Assembly: GCF_900188125.1 (NCBI RefSeq)
Contig: NZ_FZOW01000001.1
Coordinates: 463,368-527,367, forward strand
Reading direction: 5' to 3'
DNA length: 64,000 bases
From: Rhodococcoides kyotonense
GTDB lineage: Bacteria > Actinomycetota > Actinomycetes > Mycobacteriales > Mycobacteriaceae
The notes under the pieces are model-generated. The model searched no databases and was not told where the DNA came from. It was given only the letters and a program-made list of their open reading frames with translations. A program made the translations under genes and the position numbers. Shown here one piece after another: positions 54,990 through 64,000 of the stretch (positions are counted from its first letter, which is position 1; every line of letters begins with the position of its first letter).

Positions 54990-56546
54990 CTACTTCTTCG
55001 GCAGCTTCAGCTGCGACAGGTCGATACCTTCGAGCCCGGGCGGCATCTGGTCGAGCCCCTTCGGCATCCCGGACAGGTCGGGCATCCCGGCAGGCATACC
55101 TCCCGGCATGCCGGGGAAACCGCCGCGGATCTTGGGCTGAGTCGGGCCGCGTCCGCCCTTCTTGCCTTTCTTGCCCTTCTTGTTCCGAACCTGCTTGCGC
55201 GCGCCGGGCATGCCCATGCGGCCGGCCATCGCCGACATCATCTTGCGCGCCTCGAAGAAGCGGTCGACGAGCTGGTTGACGTCCGAGACCTTCACGCCGG
55301 AGCCGTTGGCGATGCGGAGGCGTCGCGACGCGTTGATGATCTTGGGATCGTTGCGTTCCTGCGGCGTCATGCCGCGGATGATCGCCTGAACGCGGTCGAG
55401 CTGCTTCTCGTCGATGTTGGCCAGTTCCTTCATCTGGCCTGCACCGGGAAGCATGCCGAGCAGGTTGCCGATGGGCCCCATCTTGCGGACGGCCATCATC
55501 TGCTCGAGGAAGTCGTCGAGCGTGAGCTGGCCGGACCCGATCTTGTTGGCCGTCGCCTCGGCCTGTTCGGCGTCGAAGTGCTGTTCGGCCTGTTCGATGA
55601 GGCTGAGAACGTCGCCCATGCCGAGGATTCGGCTGGCCATGCGGTCGGGATGGAAGACGTCGAAGTCCTCGAGCTTCTCACCCGTCGACGCGAACATGAT
55701 CGGTTCGCCGGTCACTTCACGGACGCTGAGCGCCGCACCACCGCGCGCGTCGCCGTCGAGCTTGGTCAGGACGACGCCGGTGAAGCCGACCCCGTCGCGG
55801 AACGCCTGAGCCGTGCTGACGGCGTCCTGGCCGACCATCGCGTCGAGGACGAACAGTGTCTCGTCCGGCTGGACCGCGTCACGGATTCCCGCGGCCTGGT
55901 TCATCAGTTCGGTGTCGATGCCGAGACGACCGGCGGTGTCGACGATGACGATGTCGTACTGCTTGCTGCGGGCCTCGGCGACACCGGCACGAGCGACCTC
56001 GACGGGGTCGGCCGCCGAAATGCCGAGTTCGTTGTCGCCGCCGCCGATGGACGTACCCGGGTGCGGTGCGAACACCTGGGCACCCGCGCGCTCACCGACG
56101 ATCTGCAGCTGACTCACGGCACCGGGACGCTGGAGATCACACGCGACGAGAAGAGGCGTGTGCCCCTGATCCTTGAGCCATTTCGCGAGCTTGCCCGCCA
56201 ACGTGGTCTTACCGGAACCCTGCAGACCAGCCAGCATGATGACCGTCGGGGCGGTCTTCGCGAACGTCAGTCGACGTGTCTCCCCACCGAGAATCCCGAC
56301 CAGTTCCTCGTTGACGATCTTGACGACCTGCTGCGCCGGGTTGAGAGCGCCGGATACCTCGGCGCCCTTGGCGCGCGTCTTGATGCGCGTGATGAACTCG
56401 CGCACGACGGAAAGGGCGACGTCGGCTTCGAGCAGCGCGAGCCGAATCTCGCGAGCCGTCGCGTCGATGTCTGCACCGGAGAGACGACCCTTGCCACGCA
56501 GGTCCTTGAGGGTCCCGGCCAACCTGTCGGAAAGGGATTCGAACAC
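54990..56546 (-). CDS. ffh: Signal recognition particle protein Ffh (SRP54)
   Basis: 518-residue GTPase of the signal recognition particle. The N-terminal bundle starts FESLSDRLAGTLKDLRGKGRLS. The G domain has GLQGSGKTTLAGKLAKWLK near residue 103, DTAGRLGIDTELM and LTKLDGDARGGAALSV. The M domain ends GMPGARKQVRNKKGKKGKKGGRGPTQPK and a long Met/Gly/Pro-rich tail (MPGGMPAGMPDLSGMPKGLDQMPPG), common in high-GC actinobacteria. GTG at 56546 (VFESLSD) has AGGAG 8 bases upstream; the GTG at 56555 is too close to that site. Its receptor FtsY is encoded 6 kb away. Confidence 0.96.
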   Translation of the reverse strand: MFESLSDRLAGTLKDLRGKGRLSGADIDATAREIRLALLEADVALSVVREFITRIKTRAKGAEVSGALNPAQQVVKIVNEELVGILGGETRRLTFAKTAPTVIMLAGLQGSGKTTLAGKLAKWLKDQGHTPLLVACDLQRPGAVSQLQIVGERAGAQVFAPHPGTSIGGGDNELGISAADPVEVARAGVAEARSKQYDIVIVDTAGRLGIDTELMNQAAGIRDAVQPDETLFVLDAMVGQDAVSTAQAFRDGVGFTGVVLTKLDGDARGGAALSVREVTGEPIMFASTGEKLEDFDVFHPDRMASRILGMGDVLSLIEQAEQHFDAEQAEATANKIGSGQLTLDDFLEQMMAVRKMGPIGNLLGMLPGAGQMKELANIDEKQLDRVQAIIRGMTPQERNDPKIINASRRLRIANGSGVKVSDVNQLVDRFFEARKMMSAMAGRMGMPGARKQVRNKKGKKGKKGGRGPTQPKIRGGFPGMPGGMPAGMPDLSGMPKGLDQMPPGLEGIDLSQLKLPKK

Positions 56547-56660
56547 CGATTGCACTCCTGAGCCGATAGCGAATGGGGCCTTGTAAGTCGAGTAGAGCAG
56601 GCTCCAGACTAGCGCCCGATACCGCGCCCCGTCGTCGGCGAGGCCTCTCGCCGAGCGACG

Positions 56661-57479
56661 TTACGCGCTACGTGCTGCGTCGCTCCAGGTCACCGACACG
56701 CCGCGGGTGGTCAACCATTCCGCAGGATCGACCTTCACTCCGCTGGGGTCGTGTACCTCGAAGTGCAGGTGTGGACCGGTCGACTGGCCGCGGTTGCCCA
56801 CGGTTGCGATCTGCTGCCCCGCGGTCACCTGCTGGCCCTCGGCGACCGAGTACGCGTCGACGTGTCCGTAGACCGTCTCGGTACCGTCGGCGTGCAGCAC
56901 CTTGACCCAGAGTCCGAATCCGGACGCGGGCCCGGCAGCAGTGACGACACCGTCCGCAGCCGCGAGCACCGGAGTCCCGATGGGAGCGGCCACGTCGAGC
57001 CCACCGTGGTGTGCGCCCCACCGCGAACCGAAGCTCGACGTCAGGACACCCGACACCGGTTGCACGGCACGCTCTTTCAGAGGCTGGAGCCCCTTCAGCA
57101 GGTCCTGCGCTGCAGCCCCGACGTCGGGAAGCCCGAGCGCCGGAAGCTGTGACGTGTCCGGGATCTCGATGCCCGGCGGGAGTTCGAAGTTCTCCGGCAA
57201 TGCAATTCCGGTCGGAAGCTCGAAGCCGGCAGGCAGCAGATTCTGCGGGAGCTCGAACGGAACCGCCGTCACCGGAGCCGGCGCGGGAACCGGTGCCGCA
57301 GAAGCGGTTCCGGTGCCCATCTGCGCAGCTCCCGCGACGATCGCGCCCGTCGCGGCGACGATGGTCGCCGCCCTGATCCCCGAATCGTTGGAGTCTTCCT
57401 TCGCCCTGTGTCGCCCACGTGGTGTGTTCGCGTTGTTCTCGGTCGGAACATAGATGTTCGACCGCCGGTGGGATCCCAC
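56661..57479 (-). CDS. Secreted M23 (LytM) peptidoglycan endopeptidase-like protein
   Basis: 272 residues. A basic N-terminal region and hydrophobic export segment (AATIVAATGAIVAGAAQMGTGTASAAP) precede a Pro-rich linker with the repeating ELP-(x)-GFELPTGIALPENFELPPGIEI pattern. The catalytic domain retains both zinc motifs: HHGGLDVAAP (HxxxD) and GPHLHFEVHD (HxH). It should be an active D,D-endopeptidase. GTG at 57479 follows GAGGTAGACACT. No counterpart is recalled in the corresponding mycobacterial site between ffh and glnD, so it may be a lineage-specific insertion. I saw no riboswitch in its 152-bp leader. Confidence 0.85.
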   Translation of the reverse strand: MGSHRRSNIYVPTENNANTPRGRHRAKEDSNDSGIRAATIVAATGAIVAGAAQMGTGTASAAPVPAPAPVTAVPFELPQNLLPAGFELPTGIALPENFELPPGIEIPDTSQLPALGLPDVGAAAQDLLKGLQPLKERAVQPVSGVLTSSFGSRWGAHHGGLDVAAPIGTPVLAAADGVVTAAGPASGFGLWVKVLHADGTETVYGHVDAYSVAEGQQVTAGQQIATVGNRGQSTGPHLHFEVHDPSGVKVDPAEWLTTRGVSVTWSDAARSA

Positions 57480-57631
57480 AGTGTCTACCTCATCAGTCGT
57501 CGGCGTGCGCCCCCGAGCGACTCGGCGCCCGGACCCGCTTTTCGTCTGCTGCGGAGAAACGTAACAAAACGATCTCGCGCGCAAACACCGTAACCGAATC
57601 TTTATGAAACTTCACAAGGACGCGCGGGGCG

Positions 57632-60497
<2,866 letters not shown>

Positions 60498-60559
60498 TCA
60501 CAAGCTCTTTTCGGTGCCCGGTTGCATGCGGAGCGTTCATCGCTCCTATCTCTACCTTG

Positions 60560-61864
60560 TCAGGCGAAGTCGTACGCCGTCTCAGCGTGCTCGGCTTCGT
60601 CGATACCGTTCGCCTCTTCTTCGGCCGACACCCTCCAGCCGAGTGGCTTGAGAGCGAAGGCGATCACTGCTGTGACGATGGCAGTGAACACCAGTGCGAA
60701 CAGAGCGATGACGATCTGGATCACGAGCTGCTTGTAGTCACCGCCGTAGAACAGTCCGGTCTCGGATCCGAGGAAGCCGATGCCGATGGTGCCCCACAGG
60801 CCTGCGACGAGGTGCACGCCGACGACGTCGAGCGAGTCGTCGTAGCCGAACTTGAACTTCAGACCCACTGCGAGAGCAGACAGAACACCTGCGATGACAC
60901 CGAGGATCATCGAGCCCACAGGGGTGAGCGAACCCGCGGCCGGTGTGATGGCCACGAGGCCTGCGACGATGCCCGACGCAGCACCGAGGCTGGTGGCGTG
61001 TCCGTCACGAATACGCTCCGTGATCAACCAGCCGGCGATAGCAGCGGCCGTGGCAGCCGTGGTGTTGACCCAGGCGAGTCCGGCGGAACCGTCGGCAGCG
61101 AATGCCGAACCTGCGTTGAATCCGAACCATCCGAACCACAGGAGAGCAGCGCCCAGCATGACGAAGGGCAGGTTGTGCGGACGGAATGCGATGCGGCCGA
61201 ATCCTGCGCGCTTTCCGATGATCAGAGCCAGAACCAGACCGGCGATGCCTGCGTTGATGTGGACGACGGTGCCACCGGCGAAGTCGATCGGCTCGACTGC
61301 GGCAACGAGCCCGCCCTCACCGTCGTCGACGGTGCCGAAGATCTTGGCAGCGAGGCCGTCCTCTGAACCGGAGAGAAGTCCACCGCCCCAGACCATGTGT
61401 GCAAGGGGGAAGTAGGCCAGCGTGACCCAGATACCCGCGAACACGAGCCACGTGCCGTACTTGACGCGGCTCGCGATCGAGCCGCTGATCAGTGCGACGG
61501 TGATGATCGCGAAGGTGACCTGGAATCCGACATCGATGATGTTGGCGTATCCGGAGGCACCGGCGATGTAATTGCCGTCGGCATCGGTGATCGAGTCCTT
61601 GAGTCCGAAGAACTCGAAGGGATTGGCGAAGATGCCGCCGATGTTCTCGGTGCCGTACGACATCGACCATCCCCAGAGGAAGTAGATGATCGCGACGACG
61701 GCCATCGACCCGAACGACATCATCATCATGTTCAGCACTGACTTCTGCTGAGACATGCCCCCGTAGAAGAACGCCAGTCCTGGCGTCATGAGCAACACGA
61801 GCGATGCTGCGATCAGCATCCAGGCCGCGTTGCCGGAGTTGGCCAACATATCCTCGGGACTCAC
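60560..61864 (-). CDS. amtB: Ammonium transporter
   Basis: 434 residues with 11 predicted helices of the Amt/MEP/Rh fold. MLANSGNAAWMLIAASLVLLMTPGLAFFYGGMSQQKSVLNMMMMSFGSMAVVAIIYFLWGWS is the Amt start; FYGGM and DFAGGTVVHINAGIAGLVLALIIGKR (pore His) and VVGVHLVAGLWGTIGIGF (second pore His) form the twin-His pair. GTG at 61864 has AAGGAGG 6 bases upstream, an excellent site. A candidate GlnR box lies about 90 bases upstream. It leads the amtB-glnB-glnD operon. Confidence 0.96.
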   Translation of the reverse strand: MSPEDMLANSGNAAWMLIAASLVLLMTPGLAFFYGGMSQQKSVLNMMMMSFGSMAVVAIIYFLWGWSMSYGTENIGGIFANPFEFFGLKDSITDADGNYIAGASGYANIIDVGFQVTFAIITVALISGSIASRVKYGTWLVFAGIWVTLAYFPLAHMVWGGGLLSGSEDGLAAKIFGTVDDGEGGLVAAVEPIDFAGGTVVHINAGIAGLVLALIIGKRAGFGRIAFRPHNLPFVMLGAALLWFGWFGFNAGSAFAADGSAGLAWVNTTAATAAAIAGWLITERIRDGHATSLGAASGIVAGLVAITPAAGSLTPVGSMILGVIAGVLSALAVGLKFKFGYDDSLDVVGVHLVAGLWGTIGIGFLGSETGLFYGGDYKQLVIQIVIALFALVFTAIVTAVIAFALKPLGWRVSAEEEANGIDEAEHAETAYDFA

Positions 61865-61950
61865 GTACACCCTCCTTATCCGTACGCACCCGTTGGTGCG
61901 CGGTCTGGACAAAGAGTGGTTTCCATAAGTTTCATCGGTGACACTCCGGT

Positions 61951-61967
61951 GTTTCGCTCATGTGAAC
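61951..61967 (-). promoter_or_regulatory. Candidate GlnR box upstream of amtB
   Basis: On the minus strand GTTCACATGAGCGAAAC fits the GlnR pattern of AC, nine bases, AC (gTnAC-n6-GaAAC). A second GTCAC-GAAAC pair with shorter spacing follows about 20 bases nearer the gene. The position, 87-103 bases before the amtB start, suits activation at nitrogen limitation. Function is inferred. Confidence 0.45.
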
Positions 61968-62074
61968 GGACGGCCGGAAACTGTTGCCAGTTCGTTTCGT
62001 CCAGGCGATTCGTCTTTTCGCCTGTTTTGGTTTCGCTCCGAAAATGGGTGGAAACGGGCACGAACCGGACACAC

Positions 62075-62111
62075 GATCACGCCCTGCCGACGTCCATGGC
62101 AGGGCGTGATC
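62075..62111 (-). terminator. Terminator of ftsY, 14-bp stem
   Basis: GATCACGCCCTGCC (62075-62088) pairs with 62098-62111 around a 9-base loop. It lies 18 bases after the ftsY stop on the minus strand. The 264-bp gap to amtB otherwise holds the amtB regulatory region. Confidence 0.8.
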
Positions 62112-62128
62112 CGGGTCGGAGAAACTCC

Positions 62129-63541
62129 TCAGCCGAGCAGCGCGTCCACGAACGCGCCGGGCTCGAACGGCGCGAGATCGTCTGCACCCTCACCGAGGCC
62201 GACCAACTTGACCGGAACGCCGAGCTCTCGCTGGACCTGGAAGACGATTCCGCCCTTCGCGGTGCCGTCCAGCTTGGTCAACACGACACCGGTGATGTCG
62301 ACGACCTCGGCGAACACACGGGCCTGTGTCAATCCGTTCTGTCCGACGGTGGCGTCGAGCACCAGCAACACGTCGTCGACGCGCGCTCGCTTCTCGATGA
62401 CGCGCTTGACCTTGCCGAGTTCGTCCATCAGGCCGGACTTGGTGTGCAGTCGACCGGCGGTGTCGACGACGACGACGTCGACTCCCTGCTCGATGCCCTT
62501 CGACACCGAATCGAAGGCAACGGCAGCAGGGTCGGCGCCTTCCTTGCCTCGAACGACATCGGCTCCGACGCGCTCGGCCCACGTCTGAAGCTGGTCGGCT
62601 GCAGCAGCACGGAACGTGTCCGCTGCACCGAGCACCACCCGACGTCCGTCGGCGACGAGCACCCTGGCCAACTTGCCGGTGGTCGTCGTCTTACCGGTGC
62701 CGTTGACACCGACGACGAGGAGAACCGCGGGGGTCCCCTCGTGCGGCAACGCCCTGATCGACCGGTCGAACTCCGGGTGCAACTGCGCGACGAGGACCTC
62801 ACGCAGCAGCGCCCGTGCGTCGGCCTCCGTTCGGATGCTGCGCGACGCCATCTGCGCTCGCAGTGTCGTCATGATCTCGGCGGTCGTCGACGACCCGATG
62901 TCGGCGATCAGAAGAGTGTCCTCGACCTCTTCCCACGAATCCTCGTCGAGGTCACCGCCACCGAGCAGGCCGAGAAGACTCTTGCCGACTGCGGACTGCG
63001 ACCGGGACAACCGGCCGCGAAGGCGATCCAACCGTCCGTCGGTCGGGGCAATCTCCTCGATGACCGGCTCGGGTGTGGGTTCCGGCTCGAGCTCAGGAGC
63101 CGGCTCGGGTGTGGGTTCCGGCTCAGGCTCAGGTGTCGGCGCAGGTTCGGGTGTCGGTGCGGGCTCGGGTGTCGGTGCGGGCTCGGGAGTGGGTTCCGGT
63201 GCGGGCTCGGGAGTCGGCTCCGGTGCAGGCTCGGGGGTGGGTTCCGGTGCAGGCTCGGGCGTCGGGGCCGGCTCGGGCGTCGGCTTCGGTTTCGGGGCCA
63301 GTTCCGGTTCCAGTGTGGCGCTGCCTTGATCGACAGCGCTGCCCTGACTGAACGAGAAGCCGCCACCCGCCTTGTATCCACCCGATCTGTCCTTGGGGGT
63401 TTCCTCGACGGCCTGGGTGTCCTTGGGCTTCAACGACACCCGGCGCCTGCGGGAGAGGACGAACCCGGTGACGAGCACGACGAGCAGAATGGCCAGAACG
63501 GCCGCGACGACGATCCACGCTTGGGTACTCACGGAGACCAT
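62129..63541 (-). CDS. ftsY: Signal recognition particle receptor FtsY
   Basis: 470 residues. An N-terminal membrane helix ([22 protein letters not shown]) is followed by a basic RRRR stop and a Pro/Glu/Thr-rich stretch (residues about 78-150) of [13 protein letters not shown] repeats. The NG domain has [41 protein letters not shown] near residue 260, [21 protein letters not shown] and [17 protein letters not shown], and ends [30 protein letters not shown]. It is the receptor that docks SRP-ribosome complexes with Ffh. The ATG at 63541, or a GTG three codons in, is the start. Lies 37 bases after smc. Confidence 0.96.
   Translation of the reverse strand: MVSVSTQAWIVVAAVLAILLVVLVTGFVLSRRRRVSLKPKDTQAVEETPKDRSGGYKAGGGFSFSQGSAVDQGSATLEPELAPKPKPTPEPAPTPEPAPEPTPEPAPEPTPEPAPEPTPEPAPTPEPAPTPEPAPTPEPEPEPTPEPAPELEPEPTPEPVIEEIAPTDGRLDRLRGRLSRSQSAVGKSLLGLLGGGDLDEDSWEEVEDTLLIADIGSSTTAEIMTTLRAQMASRSIRTEADARALLREVLVAQLHPEFDRSIRALPHEGTPAVLLVVGVNGTGKTTTTGKLARVLVADGRRVVLGAADTFRAAAADQLQTWAERVGADVVRGKEGADPAAVAFDSVSKGIEQGVDVVVVDTAGRLHTKSGLMDELGKVKRVIEKRARVDDVLLVLDATVGQNGLTQARVFAEVVDITGVVLTKLDGTAKGGIVFQVQRELGVPVKLVGLGEGADDLAPFEPGAFVDALLG
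63070..63285 (-). repeat. Minisatellite encoding Pro-Glu-Pro-Thr/Ala repeats inside ftsY
   Basis: The DNA repeats units such as GGCTCGGGAGTGGGTTCCGG and GGCTCGGGTGTCGGTGCGG in near-tandem copies, encoding alternations of PEPTPEP and PEPAPEP. It forms the flexible acidic linker between membrane anchor and NG domain. The copy number is likely to vary between strains. Confidence 0.8.
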
Positions 63542-63578
63542 CCTGTCACGATGTGTGACCGCTCTCGCCTCGGTGGTG

Positions 63579-64000
63579 TCAGCTCAGCGGCGCCGACGCG
63601 GCGTCCACCGCCTCGTCGTCCTCGACCGTTGCACTACCGATCGTTTCCACGCGATCGCGGTTCAATCGCTGGGAGATCACGGTCGTGATGCCGTCGCCGC
63701 GCATCGAGACACCGTAGAGGGCGTCGGCGACCTCCATCGTCGGCTTCTGGTGGGTGATGACGATGAGCTGCGACTTCTCGCGGAGCTGCCCGAACAGCCC
63801 GATCAGCCGACGCAGATTCGTGTCGTCGAGTGCTGCCTCGACCTCGTCCATGACGTAGAACGGGGACGGCCGCGCACGGAAGATCGCGACGAGCATCGCC
63901 ACTGCGGTCAGCGACTTCTCTCCACCGGACAGGAGCGACAGCCGCTTCACCTTCTTGCCGGGCGGTCGCGCTTCGACCTCGATGCCCGTCGTCAGCATGT
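63579..64000 (-). CDS. smc: Chromosome segregation protein SMC, C-terminal ATPase end (partial)
   Basis: The last ~140 codons of Smc; the 5' part lies beyond the window. The C-terminal half of the ABC-like head is visible: [96 protein letters not shown]. The signature [10 protein letters not shown], Walker [12 protein letters not shown] and D-loop are intact. SMC condenses the chromosome. It ends 37 bases before ftsY, in the conserved smc-ftsY order. Confidence 0.95.
   Translation of the reverse strand, partial: MLTTGIEVEARPPGKKVKRLSLLSGGEKSLTAVAMLVAIFRARPSPFYVMDEVEAALDDTNLRRLIGLFGQLREKSQLIVITHQKPTMEVADALYGVSMRGDGITTVISQRLNRDRVETIGSATVEDDEAVDAASAPLS

Noticed and set aside
57480..57631. Possible c-di-AMP (ydaO-type) riboswitch before an M23 gene
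   Set aside because: Such switches precede some cell-wall hydrolases, but the conserved core segments are not recognisable here.
63070..63285. Regular short repeats that might be read as a CRISPR array
   Set aside because: They have no unique spacers, stay in frame and encode a Pro/Glu linker in ftsY.

Overview
The window is a high-GC actinobacterial chromosome segment, almost certainly from the Mycobacteriales and most like Rhodococcus or Nocardia (the genus is an inference). The lineage evidence is mycothione reductase, an Lsr2-family nucleoid protein, an F420-type LLM enzyme, many GTG starts, and gene order. That order matches, from memory, the M. tuberculosis stretch around Rv2847c-Rv2922c: cysG, cobB, cobO, chelatase, mqo, mtr, map, lipoprotein PBP, ispG, rip1, dxr, rlmN, cdsA, frr, pyrH, tsf, rpsB, xerC, a siderophore-utilisation protein, dprA, comM, yraN, rnhB, lepB, rplS, a LppW-like lipoprotein, trmD, rimM, khpA, rpsP, ffh, glnD, glnB, amt, ftsY and smc. 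It is core chromosome, not an island, with lineage-specific inserts.

Layout. 1-9.97 kb (minus): a cobalamin block of a BchI/BchD-type chelatase, cobO, cobB and cobE, led by a cobalamin riboswitch. A KstR-like operator, an LLM oxidoreductase, a PhoD-like phosphatase, an ABC-F protein and cysG/cobA (cut by the window edge) follow. 10-15 kb: GNAT, mqo, a hydrolase-mtr pair (plus), and a convergent pseudo-hydrolase. 15.3-17.3 kb: a YtrA-type regulator with an ABC exporter. 17.3-23.4 kb: cobQ, map, a GAF-LuxR regulator, a lipoprotein PBP and a GNAT protein. 23.5-27.1 kb: ispG-rip1-dxr, that is, two MEP-pathway enzymes around a site-2 protease. 27.2-32.5 kb: DUF1990, an allantoinase-like PuuE, DUF2631, rlmN, a LapA-like protein, a CitE-like lyase and a methyltransferase. 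32.5-36.8 kb: cdsA, frr, pyrH, tsf, rpsB. 37-44 kb: a degenerate M23 protein, a MinD/ParA-like ATPase, xerC, an iron-regulated siderophore-interacting protein, dprA, a frameshifted comM and yraN. 44-48 kb: an extra lsr2, a predicted 52-residue membrane peptide, DUF2469, rnhB, lepB, rplS. 48-54 kb: a membrane protein, tex, a LppW-like lipoprotein, trmD-rimM-khpA-rpsP. 54-64 kb: an amidohydrolase, ffh, an M23 peptidase, the amtB-glnB-glnD nitrogen operon, ftsY, and the 3' end of smc.

The main functional groups are B12 synthesis under riboswitch control, isoprenoid precursor synthesis, translation, protein export (ffh, ftsY, lepB), nitrogen sensing and DNA processing. The most notable observations are: (1) comM carries a single-base frameshift whose shifted frame opens directly into dprA, giving one uninterrupted 875-codon reading frame; (2) compact hairpins sit exactly between the stop codons of convergent genes, including one with 24-bp perfect arms; (3) a duplicated 16-bp element has separated what looks like an ancestral GTGA overlap of map and cobQ; (4) a KstR-like operator is embedded in the end of cobE; (5) a MinD-like ATPase occupies the xerC neighbourhood. 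No tRNA, rRNA, insertion sequence, CRISPR array or prophage was seen.
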